The notes beneath the pieces are model-generated. The model was not told where the DNA came from. It was given only the letters and a program-made list of their open reading frames with translations, and made no database searches. DNA of 64,000 bases from Vibrio sinus (lineage in GTDB: Bacteria; Pseudomonadota; Gammaproteobacteria; Enterobacterales; Vibrionaceae): assembly GCF_023634645.1 (NCBI RefSeq), contig NZ_JAMKMR010000008.1, positions 62,001-126,000 on the forward strand, written 5' to 3'. Position 1 is the stretch's first letter, and each line of letters opens with the position of its first letter. Of this stretch, positions 1 through 9,902 are shown one piece after another. The position numbers and the translations under genes were made by a program.

Positions 1-3000
1 GCAGTTGGCCTTCTTCTAGTAATGATTTCGCCATGACCAGTCCACCAGGGCCAGCGCCAATAACACAAATTCTCTTGGCTTTGTTCTGATTGTCTTGCGT
101 ATCTAAAGCGCTGCTGCGCGATACGTGGACTTGATGGTGTTGAGTAAGACGGTATGTTTTCTGCTGTAGCGGATATGGCGGTAATGCAATCCGAGCCGCG
201 CCTTTATCCTGATACAGGGAAGAAAATGACGCATCTCCACCACCCACCCAATCAATAGCCAAGCTTGCCTCTTGTCCAGATGCATTAACATACGCGCCCA
301 TAGCGCCGGGTAATCCTTTCGAACAGAATAAGAATTTAGGAAGATTGAAATGATCAGGATCGGATTGAGCACGCAATATGTGTAGGTAGCAACGTATTTG
401 TTCTTCTAACTCTTTGACGGAAGAAGCAAGTACTGCAAATCTCATCTTCATAGGCTGGCGTGCAACCGCTAAGCTATAAGCCAAATCCAAAGCACGTAAA
501 TCCTGGCTAGCTTTAAAAAAGCTCAGTATATCATCAAGAAGAACTTCAAGCTGAGTCTCTGTGCGAGCAGAAAACACAAATAGATAGGAATTTATATCCG
601 ACTTAAGAGTACTTATTGGTTTAGCATTTTGAGAATGCGGAGTAGAAGCATTTTGCAGAATGAGGTGGGCGGCGGCGCCAAAACCATAACTGGTTATCCC
701 TGCACGTCTAAGGTTTTTATTCCAAGCTTTATTTTCATCTGAAAGATGGAAGTCAGCACCAGAAACAGATTTTGCACTGTTCGCCAGCCCTGGAATAGCT
801 GGCATGACACCATGACGCATAGCGAGTATGACCTTAAATAAAGCGGCCATACCAGATGCAACTTCCGCGTGCCCCATAACGGGTTTAAGGCTACCTAGAG
901 TGTGATATTCAGTATTGTTAGACTGGCGTACATAAGCATTATTGGTCGCCTCAAACTCAACGTTGTCCCCAATGACTGAACCTGTACCATGCATTTCAAG
1001 ATAATCGATACTTTCCGCGGGAAGCCCACTGTCTTGAAGCGCACTTGATAACGCCATGTTAATCGCTCTTGGGTTAGGGGCAGCCAAAGAGCTCGCCTTG
1101 CCTCCATGACTCACTCCTGTCCCTTTAATCACCGCATGAATTTCGTCACCATCTTCAATCGCTTTGTGCAAAGGTTTAAGTATGATAGCCGCGACAGCTT
1201 CGGATCGTACGTATCCACGGCCATCCTGCTGAAAAGATCGAGTCATTCCGTCATGGCTCAGCAATCCCATTGTATCATAACTGTTGTGATAGTCAGCTGA
1301 CAAAAGCAGGTTAACACCGCCAACAATAGCCTGTTCACATTCGCCTTCTCGAATGGATTTAACGGCTCGATGAACGGCAAGCAACGATGATGAACACGTC
1401 GCTTCAACCACTTCACTAGGCCCAATAAGATCAAATACATAGGATACTCGACCCGGGATCATAGAGGAGAGATGAGAGGTCGCAAAATAGCCGACATTGT
1501 CCGAATTACGTATTGCACGTTCAGCGTAAGCATTTGGCGCCGCTGCAATAAAAACCCCTGTTTTGTTTTTAGAAAATTCGGCTGGAGCAATTCGCGCATC
1601 TTCGAGGGCATGCCAAACACATGTCAACATAAGACGCTGTTGGGGGTCCATGATGGCAGCTTCTTTGGGTGATATGTGAAAATGGCCGGGATCAAAATCA
1701 AATGCATTAGAGATAAACCCTCCCCAAAAAGGAGTCGAGTTGTCGGTCGTGTCCTTTTTCAACCAAAAGAGTCTATCCTCAGGGGCTTCAGTAATGACAC
1801 TCCTTCCTGTCGCTATATTGTTCCAGAATTCATCTAACGAGGAAGCTCCTGGGAAACGGCCTGCCATACCTATGATAGCGACGTCTTTACTTCCGATGGA
1901 CTCAGCTTCCGATTGAGATGCATCCAAAGAGGTAGACCCGGTATTTTTAGATCTCTTGTCACACTTGTTAGCACCGTTACGAATCATCAGCTGAACTTGA
2001 TTGGCAATCGATTTCGGTGTCTCATACCTAACAAGACCCTCGAGCGTCATCTCGATCGCGAATTGGGAATTTAACCTGATAATAAAAGCATTGGCAGCGA
2101 TAGAATTTCCGCCAATTTCAGTAAATACTGCTTCATCATCAATGCCTTCCAAATCCAGAAGTGATGACCATTCAGATACGATGAACTGTGTAATGTTTGA
2201 GACAGACGGGACATCATTCTCTCGCAAAGAAATTGAGCGTTGTGAGAGATCTTTTCTATCCACTTTGCCGTTAGGTGTGAGTGGGATTGAATCTATGTAC
2301 TGAAAGAACATTGGTACCATATAAGCTGGCAAGCGATCCAACAAATATTGCTTAAGTGCCTTAGCATCAGGCCTGTTCACCGCTTCTGTGCCATCTGCAG
2401 AGACCAAATAAGCAACCAGTTGGGTTGAAGTACTATTTTTCCTTGCAACCACAACAGCACTTTCAATACTTAAGTGTTGATCGAGGCTCGCTTCAATGTC
2501 GCCTAGCTCAATGCGATAGCCCTGCACTTTCACTTGATGGTCCAAACGTCCTAAGTGCATAAGATCGCCCTGCTTATCCCAATAAGCCAGATCGCCGGTT
2601 TTATACAATCGCTCACCAGGTTCAAATGGGTTATCGATAAACTTCTCTGCCGTCAGCTCAGGATTGTTCCAGTACCCCATCGCAAGCCCCATCCCCGAGA
2701 TACAAAGCTCACCTGGCTCTTCTGTATCGCACAAACTGATATCATCTCGAACCACATAGACCTGAGTATTGTCGATAGGTTTACCGATAGAAATGTCTTT
2801 GCCTGATGGTAGCTGGCATATTGTTGACCATATCGTTGTTTCTGTCGGGCCATACATATTCCAAACATTGCAGCCATGACGGTCAAAATGCTCTTTCAAA
2901 GTACGTGGCATTACATCGCCGCCACACAAGACTTTCACCTTTTCTTCATTAGTCCAACCAGCTTGAAATAACATCGACCAAGTCGCTGGTGTCGCTTGTA

Positions 3001-3727
3001 TTAATGCCGGGCTAAGGTCACGAATTAGCGCAACAAGCCTTTGAGCATCATTGACCGATTTATCTGGGCACAAATAGCATTGCCCACCTGTGATTAAAGG
3101 CAACCATATTTCAAGGCCAAAAATATCGAAGCTATGAGTGGTCACAGAGAGCAGCAAGTCACCTTGTACAAGACCTGGCTCTTTTGCCATAGAAAGCAAA
3201 AAGTTACTTAGGGAACCATGAGATATCATCACCCCTTTAGGCTGCCCAGTACTACCAGATGTGTATATGATATAAGCAAGCTGATTAGCAAAGCTCTCCA
3301 CTTCTTGAAATTGATGCTCGTGTTTGAAAGCCTCAGCACTATATTGGCGAAGGTCTAAGTGCTGATTGGTTTGCTTCAGGCGCTCAATATCAATTCCAGT
3401 AAAGTCGTCTTTGGTAATAACTAGGTCAGCCTGACTATCTGTTAGCATCCTTATAAGCCGTTCAGCGGGAAACGTTGGGTCCAGCGGAATATACGCGGCT
3501 CCCATTCTGGCAACGGCTAACATGCTGACAACGAGGTCAACGGATCTATTCATCAACAATGCAACTCTGGAACCCTTTGTGATCAAGTGAGATTGCAAAT
3601 AACTGGCCAATTGAATACTTCGACGGTCAAGCTGTATATAAGTTAAGCTTTCATGTTCATCTTGAACTGCTATCGCATCCGGGCAACGTAAAACGTGTTC
3701 GCTGAAAAGCTGATAAAATGATTTCAT
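1..3727 (-). CDS. Hybrid NRPS-PKS, A-PCP-KS-flavin monooxygenase (3' part beyond window)
   Basis: An uninterrupted minus-strand frame from the ATG at 3727 to the window edge (about 1,242 residues seen). Domains in order: adenylation (residues about 10-495; TSGSTGQPKG core, NMYGPTETT, NGKVDRK with the A10 lysine); PCP with GGNS and carrier Ser542; ketosynthase (about 615-1040) with Cys778 in ATCSSSL, His913 in HGTG and His953 in GHAEVASG; a post-KS linker ending LPPYPLQQ; then the start of an FAD domain, VIGAGPGGL, near residue 1222. I read the adenylation pocket as D-I-L-Q-L-G-M-I-W-K, essentially the known glycine code. There is no condensation or cis-AT domain, so this is a loading module followed by a trans-AT extension module with a built-in class B flavin monooxygenase. 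The order and glycine code match, as I recall, the oxime-forming start of the lobatamide synthase. A GAGAGG ribosome site lies about 10 nt before the ATG. Confidence 0.9.
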   Translation of the reverse strand, partial: MKSFYQLFSEHVLRCPDAIAVQDEHESLTYIQLDRRSIQLASYLQSHLITKGSRVALLMNRSVDLVVSMLAVARMGAAYIPLDPTFPAERLIRMLTDSQADLVITKDDFTGIDIERLKQTNQHLDLRQYSAEAFKHEHQFQEVESFANQLAYIIYTSGSTGQPKGVMISHGSLSNFLLSMAKEPGLVQGDLLLSVTTHSFDIFGLEIWLPLITGGQCYLCPDKSVNDAQRLVALIRDLSPALIQATPATWSMLFQAGWTNEEKVKVLCGGDVMPRTLKEHFDRHGCNVWNMYGPTETTIWSTICQLPSGKDISIGKPIDNTQVYVVRDDISLCDTEEPGELCISGMGLAMGYWNNPELTAEKFIDNPFEPGERLYKTGDLAYWDKQGDLMHLGRLDHQVKVQGYRIELGDIEASLDQHLSIESAVVVARKNSTSTQLVAYLVSADGTEAVNRPDAKALKQYLLDRLPAYMVPMFFQYIDSIPLTPNGKVDRKDLSQRSISLRENDVPSVSNITQFIVSEWSSLLDLEGIDDEAVFTEIGGNSIAANAFIIRLNSQFAIEMTLEGLVRYETPKSIANQVQLMIRNGANKCDKRSKNTGSTSLDASQSEAESIGSKDVAIIGMAGRFPGASSLDEFWNNIATGRSVITEAPEDRLFWLKKDTTDNSTPFWGGFISNAFDFDPGHFHISPKEAAIMDPQQRLMLTCVWHALEDARIAPAEFSKNKTGVFIAAAPNAYAERAIRNSDNVGYFATSHLSSMIPGRVSYVFDLIGPSEVVEATCSSSLLAVHRAVKSIREGECEQAIVGGVNLLLSADYHNSYDTMGLLSHDGMTRSFQQDGRGYVRSEAVAAIILKPLHKAIEDGDEIHAVIKGTGVSHGGKASSLAAPNPRAINMALSSALQDSGLPAESIDYLEMHGTGSVIGDNVEFEATNNAYVRQSNNTEYHTLGSLKPVMGHAEVASGMAALFKVILAMRHGVMPAIPGLANSAKSVSGADFHLSDENKAWNKNLRRAGITSYGFGAAAHLILQNASTPHSQNAKPISTLKSDINSYLFVFSARTETQLEVLLDDILSFFKASQDLRALDLAYSLAVARQPMKMRFAVLASSVKELEEQIRCYLHILRAQSDPDHFNLPKFLFCSKGLPGAMGAYVNASGQEASLAIDWVGGGDASFSSLYQDKGAARIALPPYPLQQKTYRLTQHHQVHVSRSSALDTQDNQNKAKRICVIGAGPGGLVMAKSLLEEGQL

Positions 3728-3767
3728 TGTCGTAGAGCCTCTCTATTGCTTCCAGGTGGTTTGCTTA

Positions 3768-5702
3768 TCAAAGTACTGCTGGATCAGGTTTTGTAGCGAC
3801 AAGGTTAGCCAGACTTGAAACAACCTTTTCAACACTTGCCACATCTCTCCCATACGGGTTAATGGTTGCGCAACTGTGGCTGTGCTTTTTGTTCGAGTAT
3901 TTAATGAAATTATTCAGTGTCCCGCTGGGTGACAGATCGATGTAGGTGATATCCGCGCTATCACTAAAGTTTTGATTGATGGACTGATAAAAAGACACAC
4001 TTTGGCGCATAATATTCCAAGCAAAACTTGTAATATCCTGCATGTCCTCAGCAGTAACCGCACGCCGATGAGCCGAAGAAAAACAGGGAATCCTAGGAGC
4101 AGAGGCAGTAATCCCGTCAAATATGGTGTGCCACTTAGGCTTAAGCTGTTCCATTTGACTTGAATGAAAGGGATAGCGCACTGGAAGCATCAAGGAGGTG
4201 ATTCCTTCCCTGTCCAGGTTTTGCTTAACCCATTGCAATTCATCAGTGGTGCCAGAAATACAAAAGTTATCAGAGAAGTTCACGCCAGCCACCTCTGCTC
4301 TTCCGTAGAGATCTGGTCGTTGTTCATAGTGAGAAACTGGGGTTAGAATACTCATCATGCCGCCATCAGGAGCACGTTCTACTAACAGCTGAGCTTGCCG
4401 AATAGTTGCCATTAGGCCTTCTTGCCAAGACAAGCATCCAGATACCACTAAGCCAACAAACTCTCCCAAGCTGTAGCCCAAAATACTGTCTGGATGGACG
4501 CCTAGACTCTGCATCATGGCGTGCAAACTATATCCCACACAGAAAAGCGCTGGATGGGTATGAAGTATGTTGTCAAACGACTCGTCCATCGTACTTGACG
4601 GGTTATAAATAACGTCAATGACTGAGTAACCCATCTCACTCCTAACGAGTGCATCGCAAGCGACCATTTGACGGCGAAAAACTTCATTCTTTTGATATAG
4701 CTCGTTACCCATCTGAAAATATTGCATTCCCTGGCCACCAAACATGAACACGATCCCTCTTTCTATAGGCAGGTTTTGCGGTCGTTGAGATTGGTGTAAA
4801 TCTGGGGTTCGTGAATCTTTAACCGGCGTTTCTTTTATCTGCAGTGGTGATTTGAGGATGTGATCGGTTAGCTTGGTTAATACTGTACCTGGCCCCATTT
4901 CTTCATACTTGTTCACACCCTGCTTCAGCATCCAGGATAACGATTCATACCATTTAACTGGGCTAGAGATCTGCTTACAAAGCAGGTCTGCGTATCCTTG
5001 TTGAGGATATGGCCTTGCCGTAACGTTGGCGACGACCTTTTTTTGTAAAGGGCGCAGTTCAAAGCTTGCAAGGAAGTCGGCAAATGTTTTCTCTACTCCT
5101 TTCATGTATCGAGAGTGGAAGGCCGCACTAACATTCAGAGGGAAGTAACTCGCTCCCGCTGCAGTAAAGAGACGATTAATTAACGGGCTCTCTATATCAT
5201 CTTTAAGGCCAGACAAAATGATTTGCTCTGAGGAATTAATATTGGCCAGGTCAATGCTATCAATTTGATTTTGTGAGAGAATGTCTTTTATAGCATCAAC
5301 GGATAGCCCTAATACTGCTGCCATTCCTCCCTTAGGAGCCTGACTCATTAGAGCACCTCGACGTTGAACCAGTCGTAAGCCAACATCAAAGTCGAATGCT
5401 CCAGCAGCAAAGAGTGCACAATACTCTCCTAGAGAATGTCCAGCCAAATACGTAACTAACTCATCCTCACCTTGTAATCGACATTTTCTTAGGTAATTTA
5501 ATATGTTAACTACATATAGTGCGGGTTGAGTGTATTCAGTTTTATTTAACAGCCCATCTTGGTCTCTGAGACATAAATCCACAATGGAATACCCAAGTAT
5601 CGAGTCGGCGGATTTTATTAATTCAGGAAATAACTCAAATAGCTCTCTTCCCATACCGAGTACTTGAGATCCCTGCCCGGGGAATACAATGGCTTTGGTC
5701 AT
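3768..5702 (-). CDS. Tandem trans-acting acyltransferase (AT-AT) for the PKS
   Basis: 644 residues with two FabD-like acyltransferase domains. AT1 (about 4-285) has FPGQGSQ, the nucleophile motif GHSLGEY (Ser90) and AAFHSRYM (His196), the pattern of malonyl-CoA-specific trans-ATs. AT2 (about 316-600) has FGGQGMQY, GYSLGEF (Ser411, with Tyr in place of the usual His) and PFHSSQM (His513). In trans-AT clusters such a pair is commonly one malonyl loader plus one acyl hydrolase that clears stalled carriers; I infer AT1 loads and AT2 may proofread. It lies 40 bp upstream of the A-PCP-KS-FMO gene, which lacks its own AT, so the two almost certainly form one operon. The ATG at 5702 follows a GAGGA site. 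Confidence 0.9.
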   Translation of the reverse strand: MTKAIVFPGQGSQVLGMGRELFELFPELIKSADSILGYSIVDLCLRDQDGLLNKTEYTQPALYVVNILNYLRKCRLQGEDELVTYLAGHSLGEYCALFAAGAFDFDVGLRLVQRRGALMSQAPKGGMAAVLGLSVDAIKDILSQNQIDSIDLANINSSEQIILSGLKDDIESPLINRLFTAAGASYFPLNVSAAFHSRYMKGVEKTFADFLASFELRPLQKKVVANVTARPYPQQGYADLLCKQISSPVKWYESLSWMLKQGVNKYEEMGPGTVLTKLTDHILKSPLQIKETPVKDSRTPDLHQSQRPQNLPIERGIVFMFGGQGMQYFQMGNELYQKNEVFRRQMVACDALVRSEMGYSVIDVIYNPSSTMDESFDNILHTHPALFCVGYSLHAMMQSLGVHPDSILGYSLGEFVGLVVSGCLSWQEGLMATIRQAQLLVERAPDGGMMSILTPVSHYEQRPDLYGRAEVAGVNFSDNFCISGTTDELQWVKQNLDREGITSLMLPVRYPFHSSQMEQLKPKWHTIFDGITASAPRIPCFSSAHRRAVTAEDMQDITSFAWNIMRQSVSFYQSINQNFSDSADITYIDLSPSGTLNNFIKYSNKKHSHSCATINPYGRDVASVEKVVSSLANLVATKPDPAVL

Positions 5703-6961
5703 AATAGCTGTATCCTCATAATGAATGAATTATGTCTCAACTGATAGTTGACAATACTTTTTGATAATTGCACTGAAGCAATACAAACACAGAGCAAGAT
5801 TGCTGGATCACAACCTAGTGTTTTTTAATGAGTAAAAATAAGACGAACCTTACGGTTTAATAAGGTTAACGTTTACTTTAATTTTATTCTATATGAATTA
5901 ATAACAAAAAAGTAAGTGAACAATAATAGTATTTTAAATTCCAAATACGAGAATTATCAACTAACACCAAACCAAAATCACATTAAAATAACTGAAAGCT
6001 AACAAATAATAGAGCCAGCAAAGATGCCAGTTTTAATGATAAGATAAATCAATCATCATAATAATATTTAATCATTAGCTTTATGGCATAATTACCTTTA
6101 TATTATTTTTACAAAAATTCATAAAAAACATACAGAACGAGCTGAACCTTTCTGGAAAACCTTAGTCATAATACTCAATTTAATCTCATATCCTCGACTC
6201 ATAACGCAGGACAAGTAGAATAAGCTATGCCCAGGAGAAATGTTTCCATAGCGATATATACAACGCTATATAATCAGTATAAGTTTATAACAATAGAATA
6301 AAATTATTATATGAGTGCATTGACTGTTCCTTAAAATAAAATCCAGAAAATAATATCTAGTATACTTGTCATAACTAATATCAAAATCACTCCAAAAGTT
6401 AACATAAGCATTACATGGTTTTTTATTTTTTACTTCGATAAAGAGCTCTATAGAGCCTGGATAAATAGTAGAACACTTGATTTTCGTTAAACCAGTTCCA
6501 GAAATAGTATACTGTATTTACATTCTCTAACTATTTTACATTTTAATGTATTGGCTCAACTTCAATATTTAGATATATCTGGTCTATATACCTAACAACT
6601 CTTTCGTAGGGCAAAGTCCGTCAAAAAATTATCACAATAAAAAATAGGAATTACGCCTAAATTGGATACCCAACAGTGAACTCTATTGCAAAGAATCAAG
6701 TTGCTTATCTAGCTAATAAAATGCGTCATCAAAACGTCCTGATAACGCAGATATTTAGTATATGAACAGTCCTAACGATAAACGTGACAATCACTCAACT
6801 TTACTCAAAAATAAAAATTCAAACTTTGCGAGCGCCTTGGCTAAAATAGCGAGTTTTATAATATCGATTCATAAATATTACTGGTTTTAATGAAACCGTA
6901 TGGGATACAAACAGTTTGTATTCATACGGACAATCACAAAGAACAAAAAGATACAAAAATA
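5703..6961. other. 1.26 kb AT-rich gap without a recognisable gene
   Basis: Very AT-rich DNA between the acyltransferase start and the end of the ParB gene. Short open frames have no recognisable content. It must hold the promoter of the biosynthetic operon at its left end and possibly a terminator for parB. I saw no tRNA, IS end or long repeat. The base composition differs clearly from the core genes further right. Confidence 0.6.
5738..5750 (-). promoter_or_regulatory. Possible operator upstream of the PKS operon
   Basis: The inverted repeat CAACT-gat-AGTTG lies 36-48 bp upstream of the acyltransferase ATG and sits inside a looser dyad TGTCAACT...AGTTGAGACA. Its position between start codon and likely promoter suits a regulator site, but no regulator gene is visible, and a 5 bp arm can arise by chance. 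Confidence 0.25.
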
Positions 6962-8098
6962 TTATGTATAGCGGTTGAATTTCGTTCTTTGTTCGATAAG
7001 CTGTTCAATTTCTTCAATCAGCGCCTTATCGCCTCGCTTAAACTGAAATGTAGTACTTTCTCCTTTGGTAACCTTTTTGATACTTTTATTCTTGTCTTTG
7101 AATTTAGCCAAAGTCGTGACAACCGTGCCCGTAGTATTCTCTCCAGATTTACTCTTGTTTAGAAACTCTAGCCTTGCCGTCTCAATTTCTGAAACTAACG
7201 CCGCTTTGCGCTTTTTCACCGTTAAGGCTTTTCCAGGATCGACCCCATCTAAGCGACTTTTCAAACTATGTATAAACTCAAGTAAATCGTTGGGCTTTTC
7301 TTGGAAAGTGTCGTTAACTTTGATGAGTACTTTATACTGCCTAACCGTCAAGTTGTTGTAGTCGGGGATCAACTCACACAAGGACAGTGGTATTTGTGCG
7401 GCACTTATCTGTACACGTAATGTCTCATACTCACTTCTATCGTAGCCATTTCCATAAAGATAGACGGCCAGTTCTTTTACCTCTGTGAACCCATTGTTTT
7501 GCATCACTTTAGCATTAGCCCTACCCTTTTCCCGATAAGATAGAGCTTTTTGCAACAGCGATAAGTCCGCAACGTACTTTGCATCAGCCATACTAATTTG
7601 CTCGCGAGGAACATATAGGCGGTAAGGTACCCGTTTATAATAAGTAGACAATCGGCGTCGTGAACCATCCATAACATCAAAATCACCGTCATCCCGCAAA
7701 TTGGCTACACCAGGTAGAAAGTTTCCCGTATGGCCGATGCTTGACATCAAATCACTTAGCGATTCTGGATTGTGTAGAGCTTCTTGCTCCCGATCATTGG
7801 AACCATGAACATGGGTACGTTTAAGAATTGATTCTGGATCCACCGTCACTAAATCGAAAACGACCATACGTCCATCCTTCATCGGAAACTCAATTCCCGC
7901 ATTTTCTACAGAAATTCCAAGAAGTTTCGACAGCTTATCTTTGGTTACGCCTTCACCAAGCTGACTAATCACCTTTTGAACATTTTTGAAGAGGCTATCG
8001 TTTTCTGAAATAAGGTTATTCACCCTTAGTTGTTCTTCAGATTGTTTTGAGGCGGCGTTGGCTTGGTCATCTTTGGATTTGGTAAATAAATTAACCAT
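6962..8098 (-). CDS. Orphan plasmid-type ParB partition protein
   Basis: About 378 residues from the ATG at 8098 (MVNLFTKSK), chosen because AAGG lies 8 nt upstream; the frame stays open to 8146. The middle contains a ParB/RepB-type nuclease-like core (VMDGSRRRLSTYY, where ParB proteins carry GxRR), followed by a helical region with ALSYREKGRANAKVM like the helix-turn-helix part of P1-type ParB, then a charged C-terminus. ParB binds parS and works with a ParA ATPase in plasmid or chromosome partition. No parA lies on either side, so this may be a leftover of an integrated plasmid or phage-plasmid, or a stand-alone DNA-binding protein. I infer it belongs to the same acquired segment as the PKS genes. 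Confidence 0.75.
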   Translation of the reverse strand: MVNLFTKSKDDQANAASKQSEEQLRVNNLISENDSLFKNVQKVISQLGEGVTKDKLSKLLGISVENAGIEFPMKDGRMVVFDLVTVDPESILKRTHVHGSNDREQEALHNPESLSDLMSSIGHTGNFLPGVANLRDDGDFDVMDGSRRRLSTYYKRVPYRLYVPREQISMADAKYVADLSLLQKALSYREKGRANAKVMQNNGFTEVKELAVYLYGNGYDRSEYETLRVQISAAQIPLSLCELIPDYNNLTVRQYKVLIKVNDTFQEKPNDLLEFIHSLKSRLDGVDPGKALTVKKRKAALVSEIETARLEFLNKSKSGENTTGTVVTTLAKFKDKNKSIKKVTKGESTTFQFKRGDKALIEEIEQLIEQRTKFNRYT

Positions 8099-8810
8099 AA
8101 TGTTAACCTTGAATTTCACGTGTAGAAATTTGAGCATTAGCTTCACGATAAAAAGATATCATCGAGCTAACTGCGCATACTAAGGCTTCCATGCGCTTCG
8201 TTGTAAGAAGCCGAAGAGGCTCTACTGGGCAACTTCATACTCGTCAGAGTAATAATTGGCATCACCTTCCTGCCACCTAACAGTAAACGTTCAAGCTCAC
8301 GGAATCGAAATAGTCGAGTAGTAGCGATGGGTTCAGGTTGGTTTTCAGTAAAAACACGCTCTTCTTGGCTTAGACTTGGGTGTTATTAAGCTTACTCACC
8401 CAATTTAATTTGCCATATGCAATTTAGAATACATAGGACAGACAGTTTTGGTCAAATATGCAATAAGTGGCGCATATTAATTATACGTAGAAAATCACGT
8501 TAAGAGCATTTGTTGTTTGAACCATACCAACTGTTTCGATCGGATAATGGTGTCAGTACAATGAGTTATTAACTGGTATGATGAGTGTGAAAGGGAGTGA
8601 AGTCAAGAAAAGTCTAATAATAAACTGAACAATTTGTATTCAGACAGTCACGCAATAAACTAGATGAATGAATCTTTTTTGATTAATTTAATAATAAAAT
8701 TTTATCGAGGTAAATAATACCCAAAAGAAGAGACTATGTACTGGTTGATACGTAGAGCTATAAACGAAAGTCGCCATTATTATAGATATGTAGCATGGCG
8801 ATAATAGAAA
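8099..8810. other. Gap between parB and ffs, no confident gene
   Basis: About 700 bp. On the minus strand 8170-8382 is open for 71 codons between stops (containing TTRLFRFRELERLL) but has no good start codon before its last third, so it could be a decayed gene end. No partition ATPase remnant could be recognised. It should contain the parB promoter and the junction between acquired DNA and the ffs region. Confidence 0.5.
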
Positions 8811-8919
8811 GGGTGGAAGCTCCAGCCACATCCCGGCACACAAGTCACACGCTGCGGCTGCTACCTTCCGGTCCTGACCGAGTTCACGAGCTATTGTTGC
8901 GGGAGGACCAGAGCCTCCA
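8811..8919 (-). ncRNA. ffs: 4.5S signal recognition particle RNA
   Basis: Read on the minus strand this is a typical bacterial 4.5S RNA: terminal stem TGGAGGCTC pairing with GAGCTTCCA, CTCCCGCAAC near the 5' end, the hallmark GGTCAGGACCGGAAGG and AGCAGCC of the Ffh-binding domain, and GTGTGCCGGGATGTGGCTGG near the 3' end. It binds Ffh for co-translational targeting of membrane proteins. In enterobacteria ffs is also close to the atl (ybaZ) gene, as here. The 3' end faces the PKS/ParB segment. Confidence 0.96.
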
Positions 8920-9107
8920 TAGATTCTGTTTTGATAGCGCTTTAACGCTTAGCAAGTGGTGAGGATTATCAAGCATACGTAAGCTCAAATCAAGACTAAA
9001 ACAAAGAAAATTCTTCTAATTATGTACGACTGACTAGCAAATGTGCAAACCGGGATGGATTATCGCCAAATGACGCCATGCACACCGCACTACCAACCGA
9101 CTTTAAC

Positions 9108-9848
9108 TTACAATTCTTCATTTTCTTCTTCTGCACGCAGGATATAGTCTGTCATCCATGCAGTGGCTAGCAAGCAGATCCACACAACAAATACTGGGCT
9201 CGGTACATCAATGTCCAGTGACACGACCATGGATGCAAATGCGATGGTCGGCAAGACCCAGCACAGCAGCTCATTCCATCCTTCGAATTTGGGCTTAATG
9301 TAGCTTTCCATTGAAGCCATAATACCGATCAGGGCAATAGACAAAACGGCTGCAAAGGATAAACCAGCTACCCATAGCGGTAAAATTAAAATCAGAGACC
9401 ACCACCTGCGTTGTTTGGTCGGTTTCCAATTATTCGCTGCCCACCAAATGGCGACAATAGAAAAGGTCTGGATAGCCGTCATCATTGCACTGCCAGACAC
9501 TTTGCCTGAAGACTGAGTTACCATTAGACCAATTTGCAACGTGACGACAATAAGTGCTGCGGTCCAAACCACACCCACACTGCTTCTTTTCGAGAAAATG
9601 ACCATTAATAATGGCATTATAATCCAGACAGCAATCGATACAGAGGCGGGCTGATTGGGCAAAGTAAATCCGTAGGCAGTCATTGCTACTATCATTACCG
9701 CGCCAGCAATTTTTCGCTCAGGCATTATCCACAATGCGGGAATAAGCATGGCTAACACTGGGATATCCCCTTCGCCTAAACTGATAGCTCGAGCACATAC
9801 AACAGCAAGAAAAGTGGTGAATACAAATTGAAACATCGATAATACCAT
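9108..9848 (-). CDS. Polytopic inner membrane protein of unknown function
   Basis: 246 residues, mostly hydrophobic, with about seven or eight membrane segments, a basic loop near the middle (KPTKQRRWW) and an acidic cytoplasm-like tail (RAEEENEEL). I do not recognise a transporter or enzyme motif. GGAGAGG lies directly upstream of the ATG. It is transcribed divergently from atl with only 54 bp between the starts, so the two promoters must overlap. Confidence 0.75.
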   Translation of the reverse strand: MVLSMFQFVFTTFLAVVCARAISLGEGDIPVLAMLIPALWIMPERKIAGAVMIVAMTAYGFTLPNQPASVSIAVWIIMPLLMVIFSKRSSVGVVWTAALIVVTLQIGLMVTQSSGKVSGSAMMTAIQTFSIVAIWWAANNWKPTKQRRWWSLILILPLWVAGLSFAAVLSIALIGIMASMESYIKPKFEGWNELLCWVLPTIAFASMVVSLDIDVPSPVFVVWICLLATAWMTDYILRAEEENEEL

Positions 9849-9902
9849 GCCCTCTCCTTATACCTATCCTTGGCAGCTTTTTTGAATTAGGACTTTTTTA
9901 GT

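Noticed and set aside
6890-7162. Plus-strand 90-codon frame at the end of parB
   Set aside because: Mostly antisense to parB, extending into AT-rich DNA; no ribosome site.
8170-8382. 71-codon stop-free minus-strand stretch upstream of parB
   Set aside because: No start codon or ribosome site in its first two thirds and no recognisable similarity; mentioned only as a possible relic.
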